The translations under genes were made by a program, and so were the position numbers. From Paenibacillus sp. G2S3 (GTDB lineage Bacteria > Bacillota > Bacilli > Paenibacillales > Paenibacillaceae), in NCBI RefSeq assembly GCF_030123105.1, contig NZ_CP126095.1, positions 2,852,001-2,916,000 of the forward strand: 64,000 nt of DNA. Direction: 5' to 3'. How positions within the stretch are numbered: position 1 is the first letter of the stretch; the number at the start of each line of letters is the position of its first letter. The notes below the pieces were generated by a model that saw nothing but the letters and a program-made list of their open reading frames with translations, searched no databases and was not told the DNA's origin. Below, piece after piece: positions 50,131 through 59,310 of this stretch.

Positions 50131-51420
50131 TTACACATCAAACCTACGGATCAAATCCTGTAGCTCTTGAGACATCTTTTGCAGCGCGGCTGTTTCATGA
50201 AACAGCTGACTGGTAGTATGAGCCTGTTCTAATGTCGCTGCTGCTGCCTCGCCTGAGCTGGTGTACGATTGTTTGGCTATGGTTTCCAATTGTTTAACCG
50301 CTAAAGAAATATGATTAGCATGAGAGAAGGCGTCCTGAGTAATATCTCTTACTTGCTTACTATGTACAGTTACTTGATCTATCGCATTTGTGATCTTCAT
50401 GAAGGCACTGCCAGCATCAGAGATGATTGTAATCCCGCTACTTACCTCAAGACTGCTGTCCTGCATCGTTGTTACTGCTTGCAATATTTCTTTTTTTATA
50501 TCATTTAGTAGTAAGGATATTTGATCAGCGGCTCTTTTGGATGCATCGGCAAGTTGTTTAACTTCGATTGCAATGACAGAGAATCCACGCCCGAAATCTC
50601 CTGCATGTGCTGCCTCGATAGAGGCATTTAATGCTAATAGATTAGTTGTATCAGCAATGCCTCTAATGGTCAGTGCGAAATTAACAATTTCTTCGGAACA
50701 TTCACCTAATCTTTGAATAGTTTCTGCAGTATGACCGAACGCAGACGCTATAGATTTCATTTGCTCCATACTTTTGGAAATCACGAGATTGCCCGCCGTA
50801 GCTTCTTTAGCAGCTTTTATAGAAGAGGTGTCCACAGTAACGGCATAATTTGCAATATGCTCAAGACCAGTATTCATTTGGTTTACAGAGGAATTGGTGT
50901 AAGAGACCTCTTTCACTTGTTGTTCCGATCCGAGTGTAACGTTCTGTATCACTTTTTCGATTTGCTGAGCGGTTAGACTGTTCTGCTCGGCAGTTTCGTT
51001 CAACCGGTCAGCTGCCAAAGATACCTGGTGAGAAGAATCGCTAACTCTGCGAATGAGGACGCGTAAATTACTAGTCATTGTGTTTATCGATTTTGCCGTA
51101 TCCTCCAATTCATCTCTGCTGCCGAGTGTGATTTCAGGGCCGTTCAGTTGGCCAGCGGCAACTTCCTCAATAGTTAATGCGATTTGGCTGATGGGACGGG
51201 AGAGCATTCGGGAAAGGGCCATTCCAATCCCAAGGATTAGTGTGAAACAGCCAACAGTGATCGCAAGGGCTTCCATCATGCCGGAGGTGTATTCACTCGT
51301 GTTTAACTGCTCTTCATGCAGCTTCTGTGCGAAGCTATACCATATTTGGCCTGTTATCCCCAGAAGAAAGGCGGCTAAGGAGAACCCTATCATTAGTTTG
51401 GTTTGTATCGAATATCTCAT
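50131..51420 (-). CDS. Methyl-accepting chemotaxis protein with minimal sensing domain
   Basis: 429 residues. Two membrane helices (about residues 9-28 and 48-70) enclose only some 20 residues, so there is no real extracellular ligand domain; sensing may occur in the membrane or through a partner. HAMP domain ([42 protein letters not shown]), then the coiled-coil signalling domain with hairpin tip [40 protein letters not shown]. The usual tip wording [21 protein letters not shown] is slightly altered. ATG after GGAGGCTGCTT. It lies 41 bases after kdpB on the same strand without a terminator, so the two may be co-transcribed. Confidence 0.92.
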   Translation of the reverse strand: [429 protein letters not shown]

Positions 51421-51461
51421 AAGCAGCCTCCAGCTTGTATCTATGAAGATTTTAGTTATTT

Positions 51462-53504
51462 TTATATGTACAAATAGAAAACCTGAAGAATGATATCAAT
51501 GATTTTAATACCTGCGAAAGGTGCGATTACACCTCCGAGACCGTACACCATAATGTTTCGTAGCAGCAGCTTATCCGCATCGATTGGGGAGTATTTAACA
51601 CCTCTCACTGCAAGTGGAATAAGAGCAGGAATAATCAAAGCGTTAAAGATTAGGGCGGCCAGCAGCGCTGACTCTGGGGAGTGAAGATTCATAATATTTA
51701 AGATTTTCATCTCGGGAATGGCAAGGGTAAACATGGCTGGAAGAATCGCAAAATATTTCGCAAAATCATTAGCGATACTAAAGGTTGTCAATGCTCCACG
51801 AGTTATTAGTAGTTGTTTCCCGATAAAGACGACCTGAATTAATTTGGTGGGATCGGAATCCAAATCGACCATATTGGCGGCTTCCTTAGCGGCCACTGTA
51901 CCACTGTTCATAGCAATTCCTACATCCGCTTGTGCAAGAGCAGGTGCATCGTTAGTGCCGTCACCCGTCATGGCGACCAACTTCCCTTGGGATTGTTCCT
52001 CAATAACAATTCGTATTTTATCTTCAGGTTTGCATTCTGCTATGAAAGTATCTACTCCAGCTTCTTTTGCAATGGTTGCTGCCGTTAATGGGTTATCACC
52101 TGTACACATAATTGTTTTTATGCCCATTTTATGTAACTCAGCGAATTTCTCTTTTAACCCTGGTTTAACGGTATCCCTTAAATCAATAAAACCTAAAAGT
52201 AAGTTTCCTCTACACACGGCCAAGGGAGTACCGCCCTGCATCGCAATTTCATCATTGATGAGAAGCGCTTGTCTATCGAAGACTCCACCCAAACCCTTAA
52301 CGTGCTCGAATATTTCAGCGGCTGCTCCTTTATAATAATTCTGATCATCGGTGACTAAACCACTCATTCGGCTTGCAGCTGTAAAGGGAACAATCTGGCT
52401 ATTGGAGAAACTATCGTGATTCCATTGAAATCCCTGACTTTTCGCAAGATCCAACACGGATTGACCTTCAGGAGTTTCATCATAGATTGAGGTTGCTACG
52501 GCGGCTTGTAATAGTTTTTTATCAAGGATACCGGGCATTGTTATAAAACTCCGAGCCATCCGGTTGCCGTAGGTAATCGTTCCTGTTTTGTCCAGAATTA
52601 TTGTATTGATATCCCCAGCGGCTTCTACAGCCTTGCCTGACATCGCAAGCACATTAAATCTTGTCACCCGATCCATTCCAGCAATACCGATAGTAGACAA
52701 CAATGCTCCGATGGTAGTTGGAATGAGACAAATAAGCAAAGCGATCAGTGTTGAGACTTCAATGTTAACCCCTAAATATCCCGCTATTGGGACCAGTGTA
52801 ATTACAACGATAAAAAATATGATCGTAAGTACAACTAATAGGGTATTCAACGCAACTTCATTAGGAGATTTATGGCGTTTAGCGCCTTCTACCAGCTTAA
52901 TCATTCGGTCGAGGAAGGTATCACCTGGATCTGCAGTGATTTTGACTTTGATCCAGTCACTAATGACAAGGGTACCGCCCGTAACGGAACTGAAGTCACT
53001 ATTTGCCCTTTTGATGATCGGTGCAGATTCACCTGTAATTGCAGATTCATCAATAGCGGCTACGCCTTCAATAATTTCACCATCCCCAGGGATGATTTCT
53101 CCATGGTTAACAAGGATCAAATCGCCTCTGCGAAGTTCTGTAGATGACACTTCCTGAAAGCTACCATTTTTTGTGTAACGTCTAGCGGTTGTAGATTGTT
53201 GTGTTCTCTTTAAAAAATTTGCTTGTGCTTTGCCTCTACCTTCAGCTAAAGCTTCCGCAAAGTTGGCGAATAAAATAGTGAAAAGTAATATAAAGAATAC
53301 AGCGGTGTTATACCCTTGTTTCCCAACGGTGTTAAAAGTAACAGGGAATACAATCATCAGTAATACTAATAAGGCACCGGCTTCGACAACAAACATAACG
53401 GGAATCTTTACCATGTAAACGGGGTTAAGCTTAAATATGCTTTCGACTAATGCTCTTAGTAAGACTTGTCTGTTTATGCCTTGTTTCTGATTATGCTGTT
53501 GCAT
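51462..53504 (-). CDS. kdpB: Potassium-transporting P-type ATPase subunit KdpB, without KdpA/KdpC neighbours
   Basis: 680 residues, full length against E. coli KdpB (682). P-type ATPase: phosphorylated Asp305 in LDKTGTITYGNRMA, TGES actuator loop (AITGESAPII), KTIMCTGDNPLTA and MTGDGTNDAPALAQADVG hinge. KdpB wording SPNEVALNTLLVVLT and GGTLVISDWIKVKITADPG supports the subfamily. ATG after AATGGAGGCAATTTAG. Upstream only kdpF is found, where kdpA (about 1.7 kb) is expected between them; downstream the kdpC position is taken by a chemoreceptor. As KdpA is the potassium channel and KdpC is needed for function in known complexes, this unit cannot work as a classical Kdp pump alone. Confidence 0.95.
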   Translation of the reverse strand: MQQHNQKQGINRQVLLRALVESIFKLNPVYMVKIPVMFVVEAGALLVLLMIVFPVTFNTVGKQGYNTAVFFILLFTILFANFAEALAEGRGKAQANFLKRTQQSTTARRYTKNGSFQEVSSTELRRGDLILVNHGEIIPGDGEIIEGVAAIDESAITGESAPIIKRANSDFSSVTGGTLVISDWIKVKITADPGDTFLDRMIKLVEGAKRHKSPNEVALNTLLVVLTIIFFIVVITLVPIAGYLGVNIEVSTLIALLICLIPTTIGALLSTIGIAGMDRVTRFNVLAMSGKAVEAAGDINTIILDKTGTITYGNRMARSFITMPGILDKKLLQAAVATSIYDETPEGQSVLDLAKSQGFQWNHDSFSNSQIVPFTAASRMSGLVTDDQNYYKGAAAEIFEHVKGLGGVFDRQALLINDEIAMQGGTPLAVCRGNLLLGFIDLRDTVKPGLKEKFAELHKMGIKTIMCTGDNPLTAATIAKEAGVDTFIAECKPEDKIRIVIEEQSQGKLVAMTGDGTNDAPALAQADVGIAMNSGTVAAKEAANMVDLDSDPTKLIQVVFIGKQLLITRGALTTFSIANDFAKYFAILPAMFTLAIPEMKILNIMNLHSPESALLAALIFNALIIPALIPLAVRGVKYSPIDADKLLLRNIMVYGLGGVIAPFAGIKIIDIILQVFYLYI

Positions 53505-53535
53505 CTAAATTGCCTCCATTATTAAATCCGTTTCT

Positions 53536-53613
53536 CTAGAATCTCTCGATATTTAAAAGCGCATAGCCCAGATAGAACAAAAGAGCTGCAGCAAATAAAC
53601 AAATAATAATCAT
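53536..53613 (-). CDS. kdpF: KdpF small membrane subunit
   Basis: 25 residues: one transmembrane helix, MIIICLFAAALLFYLGYALL ending NIERF; the LGYxLxNxExF ending is the KdpF hallmark. ATG 53613 after AAGGAGGTACGTT, stop TAG 53536-53538, 31 bases before kdpB. KdpF stabilises the KdpABC complex. Too short for routine gene calling, but its position and motif are convincing. Confidence 0.85.
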   Translation of the reverse strand: MIIICLFAAALLFYLGYALLNIERF

Positions 53614-54002
53614 AACGTACCTCCTTGTTGCAAAGTTTAAAGCGACTCTTTTTAGCTGAAATGATGAATTAAATCGTACGGCTTGCACATTTTTTTGTAA
53701 ATCAAAGCAAGAAGCCGAATTTGGACGCCATATGACATTTTATGCTGTAAAAGCTATAGTTTCATTTAATTGCTCTATCCTAGATCTTCAATGCACAGTC
53801 CTAGACAAGTTCGTTGCAGAAATGCAGCAGGAAGGTAGCAAATGAATAAAAGACAAAGATAAACACGCTTACATGAAGCAAGATGACCGATAGGAAAGAA
53901 ATCATGCTGTTGATTCTTTACCAGTAACTGATCACCGAGGGAGAGCCATGAGGAGGGTTTAGTGTTATAATCACCTTTGATTCAACTAGAGGAGTGATAG
54001 AT
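53614..54002. other. 389-base region between kdpF and the ABC-F gene
   Basis: Should contain the divergent promoters of kdpF and the ABC-F gene. A partial stem AAAGAATC / GATTTCTTT (about 53896-53920) is the only structure seen. I do not recognise a c-di-AMP (ydaO) riboswitch here, and no KdpA remnant is evident. Confidence 0.45.
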
Positions 54003-55574
54003 TTGAGCGTAATTCGTATGGAGAACGTAACTAAGAAATATGAGAATACATTGATTTTTCGAGATATTTATTTTCGAGTTAGCAAGGGTGAACGAATTGG
54101 GTTAATCGGACGAAATGGTGCGGGCAAATCTACTGTTTTTAAACTGATGCTGGGAAAAGAGGAGCCAACAGCAGGGAAAGTTGAGTTAGATCCCAATGTG
54201 AAGATCAGTTATTTCTCTCAATTCTCGGAGCTTTCCGGCACCTTGTCTGTACAGCAAGAGTTAGAATTGTGTTTTGAGCAAGTAGCGCTTATCGAACAAG
54301 AGCTTAACCAAATCGGGGAACAGCTTGGGCAAGTGACGGATGATGATCAGATGAATACTCTTTTAGAGCGGCAAGCGGCGCTTTTTGAACAAATGGATCA
54401 TTTGGATGGCTGGAATGTATCCGTTGAAATTAACACTGTTCTGACTAAATTAGGATTCAATGAAAGATCACGGCATCAACCTGTCGATGAGTTATCCGGA
54501 GGCTGGAGGAACCGTGCAGCACTGGCTAAAGTCTTAATTGAAATGCCCGACGTTGTATTGCTCGATGAGCCTACTAACTTTTTGGATATCGAAGGGATCG
54601 TATGGTTAGAGCAGTGGCTGCACCGTTTTAATGGGGCGATGATTCTGGTCTCCCATGACCGGCAATTTATTGACAGAGTAGTCACGCGGACGATAGAAAT
54701 CGAGAATTATCATTTTCAGGAATATGAAGGCAATTACACTGACTATGTTCGTAAAAAGAAGATGCGCAAAAAAGTGCTTGACCGTCAGTTTGAGTGGGAA
54801 GAAGAGCTTCTGCTTATGGAGTCTGAGGCCATTGAAACCCGTGGGAACAAAAAATCCTCTAAGGATCGCCTATCACGTAAGCTGACAGATATGAAAAAGC
54901 GTGTGGAGCCTCATCCAGTGAACGTACTGATCACCGATATCTACAGTAATTTACGGTTTCCGGACAAGCTTGGTGAAGTGAAGGGAATCGGACAAAGCTA
55001 TGACGGTCGGACGATATTCCAGAACATAAGCTTCGATATTCAAAAGGAAGATCGGATAGCTATTGTGGGACCTAACGGCAGCGGGAAGTCGACACTCATA
55101 AAAGTATTGACTGGGCAAGAAGAGCCTAAAACGGGTGGTGTGACTTGGGAACGTGGGGTCAGCTACGCGTACTTCAATCAGATGTGGGACGAACTCGATG
55201 TTAAAGATACTGTCAGCCATGCCGTAAATGTGTATGGGCTGGGACTCGATGCTCCGCGTAAAAAAGTGAATAAATTCTTATCGATGCTGCAATTCTCGGA
55301 AATGGATCTAAGCAAAACGATCGGCAGTCTGTCAGGTGGACAGCAGGCCAGAGTAGCATTAGCGAAATGTCTTCTCTCTGGCGCGGCTGTCATTATTTTG
55401 GATGAGCCAACGAATCATTTGGATTTGACGAGTATTCAGGTGATGGAGCAGGCGCTTATTCATTTCCCGGGAGCCGTAGTTACCGTCAGTCATGATCGCT
55501 TCTTCATCGATAAAATAGCTACCAAAATGCTTACCTTCGACCCTGAAGTAGGGATTACTGAGCAGAATGTCTAG
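54003..55574 (+). CDS. ABC-F family ATPase
   Basis: 523 residues from the TTG at 54003 after AGAGGAGTGATAGAT. Two ABC cassettes in one chain: Walker A GRNGAGKSTVFKLM and GPNGSGKSTLIKVL, signatures LSGGWRNRAALAKVL and LSGGQQARVALAKCLL, Walker B VVLLDEPTNFLDIEG and VIILDEPTNHLDLTS. No membrane domain. The linker between cassettes (about residues 235-325, KKKMRKKVLDRQFEWEEELLLMESEAIETRG...) is the P-site tRNA interaction motif of ribosome-acting ABC-F proteins. Could be a translation factor (EttA/YfmR-like) or a resistance protector; the short linker favours no clear choice. Ends two bases before the convergent kinase gene. Confidence 0.9.
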   Translation: MSVIRMENVTKKYENTLIFRDIYFRVSKGERIGLIGRNGAGKSTVFKLMLGKEEPTAGKVELDPNVKISYFSQFSELSGTLSVQQELELCFEQVALIEQELNQIGEQLGQVTDDDQMNTLLERQAALFEQMDHLDGWNVSVEINTVLTKLGFNERSRHQPVDELSGGWRNRAALAKVLIEMPDVVLLDEPTNFLDIEGIVWLEQWLHRFNGAMILVSHDRQFIDRVVTRTIEIENYHFQEYEGNYTDYVRKKKMRKKVLDRQFEWEEELLLMESEAIETRGNKKSSKDRLSRKLTDMKKRVEPHPVNVLITDIYSNLRFPDKLGEVKGIGQSYDGRTIFQNISFDIQKEDRIAIVGPNGSGKSTLIKVLTGQEEPKTGGVTWERGVSYAYFNQMWDELDVKDTVSHAVNVYGLGLDAPRKKVNKFLSMLQFSEMDLSKTIGSLSGGQQARVALAKCLLSGAAVIILDEPTNHLDLTSIQVMEQALIHFPGAVVTVSHDRFFIDKIATKMLTFDPEVGITEQNV

Positions 55575-55576
55575 GA

Positions 55577-57382
55577 TTATACTGGTAGTCGGATGATCAC
55601 GGTCGTCCCTTCACCTACTTGACTGGTGATTTCAATTCCATAGGGTTCACCAAAATGAAATTGAATACGATCATGAACATTTTTTATACCAATATGATCT
55701 TCATCTAGGGTGTCTGATGGTTGAGAGAGACGAAGACGTAACTGTTTAAGTTTCTCTTCATCGATGCCAATCCCATTATCTTTAACGATAATTAGCATGT
55801 CTTCCCCCGAAATCATCGAGGAGACTTCAAGAAGACCCGGTTCACTTCGACACTCCAGTCCATGCACAATAGCATTCTCTACGATGGGCTGAAGGGAAAA
55901 GTGCATGACTTTAACCATTTCGGTATTAGGTTCTAGCTGTTCAACATATTGAATTTTATCCCCGAAACGTAATTGTTGGATTTTTACATACAGCCGGACG
56001 TGCTCAAGCTCTTCTCGCAGGGTTACGGTTATCTTGCCGGTCTGGATATGAATCCGAAACAATCTACCTACAATCCCCACCATTTCGCCAATCTCTCTTT
56101 GTCCATTGATGATGGCTTTCATTTGAATAGATTCAAGTACATTCGCTAGGAAATGTGGATTGATTTGGCTTTTAAGGGCACCGTACTGAGCTACTTTTTG
56201 CTGTGCTTTGGCCATTGAAGATCGCTCGATATAATTTTGCAGGTCTTTCACCATTTTACGGATTCCATTGTATAGAACACCAAACTCATCTTGACGATTA
56301 CTATACAAATCCACATCAAAGTTCCCCATCCCCACCAGCTTGACCTTTCGGCTTAAAAGAATAATGGGCTTAGTGACACGCTCCGATAAGATATACATGA
56401 ATAAGATCGCAGTGACAAGCGATAAGAGCGCTAATGTTAAAATGATTTTTCCGAGAAAAGTGGCCTGCTTCGTCATCTCTTTCTCATCAATATACTGAAT
56501 GACCTTCCAGTTGGAATAGGGAGACGTAACAAAGTTAATGTACGAGTCTTTATCATCAAAAGTACCATAAAAGCTCCCCGTATCATTGTTCATGAAAGTA
56601 TTAAGCGCCTGAGGTTCTATAGGGATAGGTTGTAAAGGTGAGGTTTCCATGATGTCAGAGCTATATACACTACCACCCTTATCGTCTAAGATAATGAATT
56701 TTCGTTTGCTATTCTCCGAGAGCTTTAAGATTTCACGTATTGAATCCAAGCGGATATCGATTAACATGACACCTATGGGCTGCTTGCTTCCTTTTTTATT
56801 AATGACCCGGGCGATAGAAATGACGGATTGTTTGGAATTGGTACGATAGAAGGGGACATGACTGCCAAATAGAATCACTCCGCCTTTTTTCTGCTGGGTC
56901 TGTAAATACCAATCCTCCTGGGTATAATCCTTCACATCATAATCCGCACGATTGAAATTGGCAGAGTAGAACACACGAGACCCCGAAAAAATCTGTACAC
57001 TATCAACATTTTTTATCGTCATCTCGATCCCGCTGATGAAATGTTCAATCGTGTTTCCGTACTGAATATTCTGGTCATTACCGACATCGTCTTTATGGAT
57101 CGTCCAGTGCTCAAGTGCGGTTTGGAGCTGGCTATCTACCTGTGCATTCAGTGTACCTTTATCAATACTTTGAAGATATTGGTCAATATTGAACGAGAGG
57201 TTATTAAGGATCAGATTAGAGCTGCTCTGGTATTCATTTTTGACAGCTTGATTTGAAAATATATAAATGATTGCGGATATGATCAGGAGTGGAATGGTAA
57301 TAGTCAGAATCATCAACACAAAAATTTGACGATTGACATGTCGCATCCGGTAGCGTCGCTTTGGTTGCTCAATCTGCATCAT
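55577..57382 (-). CDS. Sensor histidine kinase, YesM type (sialic acid locus)
   Basis: 601 residues. Two membrane helices (about residues 20-45 and 305-330) enclose a Cache-type extracellular sensing domain (FISGIEMTIKNVDSVQIFSGSR...VISIARVINKKG), then HAMP (LSERVTKPIILLSRKVKLVGMGNFDVDLYSNRQDEF), the phosphoacceptor INPHFLANVLESI and an HATPase_c with QPIVENAIVHGLE, DNGIGI and IGIKNVHDRIQFHFGEPYG. Follows its response regulator by six bases on the same strand. Divergent from the ABC importer at 59311, so it probably senses the sugar that the importer takes. Confidence 0.93.
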   Translation of the reverse strand: MMQIEQPKRRYRMRHVNRQIFVLMILTITIPLLIISAIIYIFSNQAVKNEYQSSSNLILNNLSFNIDQYLQSIDKGTLNAQVDSQLQTALEHWTIHKDDVGNDQNIQYGNTIEHFISGIEMTIKNVDSVQIFSGSRVFYSANFNRADYDVKDYTQEDWYLQTQQKKGGVILFGSHVPFYRTNSKQSVISIARVINKKGSKQPIGVMLIDIRLDSIREILKLSENSKRKFIILDDKGGSVYSSDIMETSPLQPIPIEPQALNTFMNNDTGSFYGTFDDKDSYINFVTSPYSNWKVIQYIDEKEMTKQATFLGKIILTLALLSLVTAILFMYILSERVTKPIILLSRKVKLVGMGNFDVDLYSNRQDEFGVLYNGIRKMVKDLQNYIERSSMAKAQQKVAQYGALKSQINPHFLANVLESIQMKAIINGQREIGEMVGIVGRLFRIHIQTGKITVTLREELEHVRLYVKIQQLRFGDKIQYVEQLEPNTEMVKVMHFSLQPIVENAIVHGLECRSEPGLLEVSSMISGEDMLIIVKDNGIGIDEEKLKQLRLRLSQPSDTLDEDHIGIKNVHDRIQFHFGEPYGIEITSQVGEGTTVIIRLPV

Positions 57383-57388
57383 TTTAGG

Positions 57389-59017
57389 TCACCAGCCTGA
57401 TTGTTTTCTATAGTCTGATGGGGTCATGTTCGTGATGCTTCGGAAGGTTTTAACGAAATGCTTATAGCTTTTGTAACCACACATCGTACAGACATCGGTC
57501 ACTAGAATCTCCGGTTTTTTTAAGCATTCCTGCGCATATTCCATCCGAATCTCGGTTACAAATCGCATGTAGTTCTTATCGAGTTTCCGCTTGAACAGGC
57601 GACTTAAATAAGACGGATTATAGAAGAATCGATCTGCTACCATCTGCAGAGTCACTTCTTGATCAATATTTTCTTTAATGAAGGATTTAATATGCTCGAA
57701 TATGATCACATCCTGTTGGTGGTTGTGCGTCAATCCTTCGGTATAAACAATCCCCAAATGAATCATCCATCTGCCAAGCCAGTCAAAAAGCGTCTCAAGT
57801 GAATCAAAATCATCCACAAAGGTGAGGTTCAAGAGCTTTTCGCTGTACACGCCTTCGATATGGATGTGGTTTTTATTGGCGAAGCGGATTATAACACTTA
57901 TGATTTCCTGAAGAAATGCGAGCCAGTAATCAGGAGAAGCGACATCGGTTTTACTCAAAATATCTTGAGCCAGGCGGTGCATCAGCTGGAGCGTCTCTAT
58001 TTCGTTAGAACTTTCGATACAGGAGATCATCCGTTTCTTATCATTCTCATCTAGTTGAATTAGGGATGGTTTCAGAGAATTTGAGTTTTCTATCCATTGT
58101 GGCACATAGAATAACCTGCAATCTCTCTTGTAGAAGCGTTGATATAACATTCGATCGGACTCGTGCAGCAATGCATTTATTTGTGCCGGACTCTCCGTCG
58201 TCTTACCTATAACTAAATAGAGGCCAAGATGATGTTCTAGCGTAAGCGTCTTCAGATATTGGTCGATTCGTGTCTGCACTTGAGCCTGAAGAGGGAAGTT
58301 GTCAGTAGAAGACGGAGATCCTAATACAATAAGTCCATAGAGCTTAGTTTTAGATGAATATGTAAAAATAGAGTGCGGTGTAGAGGCATGAAGATACTCA
58401 TCCACAGCATTATGAATGAACTTCTCCGCATATTCTCTCATCCACAGGGTGGATGGAGTGCGCGTTTCTCTCATAGGGATCCCTGTCAAAACAAAGGGGA
58501 GATAAAGATAGTAGTTACTGTTGAAATTACATAGTTCATGGATAACAGCATCATCTATTACTGAATGTTCTTCCTCTAATAACAGCTTTACAAGTTGTGC
58601 CCCTTCCAGATTAGAACGTTTTAATCTATCCTGTCGCTTTAGTTGGAGCTTGCTCATACACTCTTGTATCACTAAGAGGCTTTCCTCGTATTCCAAAGGT
58701 TTGAGCAAAAAAGCATGTACATTCCCTAGTTTAATAGCCTTCTGCGCGTATTCGAAATCGTTGAATCCTGTCAAAATGATAAATAATGTATCAGGAAGCA
58801 GATTGCGAATCTGCTCAATCATTTGAAGACCATTCATTTCGGGCATCCGGATATCGGTGATCACCAAATCGGGCTTCTCGCGCAGTGCGGTGGCCATACC
58901 TTCTTTTCCATTTTCTGCTTCAATAATGCTGTGAACCCCGAGCTCCTCCCAAGCAAAGTAATGTTTTAAGCCCGTTCGTATTAATGGTTCATCCTCTACA
59001 ATCATTAGTTTGTACAT
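57389..59017 (-). CDS. Response regulator, YesN/AraC type (sialic acid locus)
   Basis: 542 residues. Receiver domain MIVEDEPLIRTGLKHYF with phospho-Asp in LVITDIRMPEMNGLQMI and Lys in LLKPLEYEE; C-terminal AraC double helix-turn-helix (KSFIKENIDQEVTLQMVADRFFYNPSYLSRLFKRKLDKNYMRFVTE; VTDVCTMCGYKSYKHFVKTFRSITNMTPSDYRK). ATG after GGAGGGATTTC. First gene of the minus-strand unit, 293 bases from the divergent importer operon that it likely activates. Confidence 0.93.
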   Translation of the reverse strand: MYKLMIVEDEPLIRTGLKHYFAWEELGVHSIIEAENGKEGMATALREKPDLVITDIRMPEMNGLQMIEQIRNLLPDTLFIILTGFNDFEYAQKAIKLGNVHAFLLKPLEYEESLLVIQECMSKLQLKRQDRLKRSNLEGAQLVKLLLEEEHSVIDDAVIHELCNFNSNYYLYLPFVLTGIPMRETRTPSTLWMREYAEKFIHNAVDEYLHASTPHSIFTYSSKTKLYGLIVLGSPSSTDNFPLQAQVQTRIDQYLKTLTLEHHLGLYLVIGKTTESPAQINALLHESDRMLYQRFYKRDCRLFYVPQWIENSNSLKPSLIQLDENDKKRMISCIESSNEIETLQLMHRLAQDILSKTDVASPDYWLAFLQEIISVIIRFANKNHIHIEGVYSEKLLNLTFVDDFDSLETLFDWLGRWMIHLGIVYTEGLTHNHQQDVIIFEHIKSFIKENIDQEVTLQMVADRFFYNPSYLSRLFKRKLDKNYMRFVTEIRMEYAQECLKKPEILVTDVCTMCGYKSYKHFVKTFRSITNMTPSDYRKQSGW

Positions 59018-59310
59018 GAAATCCCTCCAGAAGACTAGAATTATAGTGGATCACTCGTAAGAGAATACCATTAGATGTAAGATTAAAAGGGTTACATTAA
59101 GGCGAAAAAGTGAAAAAATATAAATTCAATTGTTAATAGGTGGAATATGTAATGTATTATAACATTGAAGAGGGGTGGATTGAAGGGATATGTCAGAAAT
59201 GAACCCTAAAAGTAAAAGGAGTGGGATTCTCCTAGATTTACAATTGATTTATGATTAGCGCAAGGAATGAGAGCGGTACTTATTCCACAAAAAATAATTG
59301 GGGGTAGCAC
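59018..59310. other. Divergent promoter region of the sialic acid locus
   Basis: 293 bases. A weak promoter for the importer may be TTGTTA (59130-59135) and TATTAT (59155-59160), 19 bases apart, which is long and would need activation. A 22-codon frame MSEMNPKSKRSGILLDLQLI (59191-59259) has only a poorly spaced ribosome binding site and is not called. No clear inverted repeat is visible. Confidence 0.35.

Noticed and set aside
51490..53418. Several long open frames on the plus strand opposite kdpB (up to about 190 codons).
   Set aside because: They lack ribosome sites, match no family and mirror the codon bias of kdpB; kdpB motifs are intact on the other strand.
53614..54002. A c-di-AMP (ydaO) riboswitch before kdpF.
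   Set aside because: The conserved blocks of that riboswitch could not be found on either strand.
59191..59259. 22-codon frame before the sialic acid binding protein.
   Set aside because: Binding site is too close to the ATG and the peptide has no notable feature.
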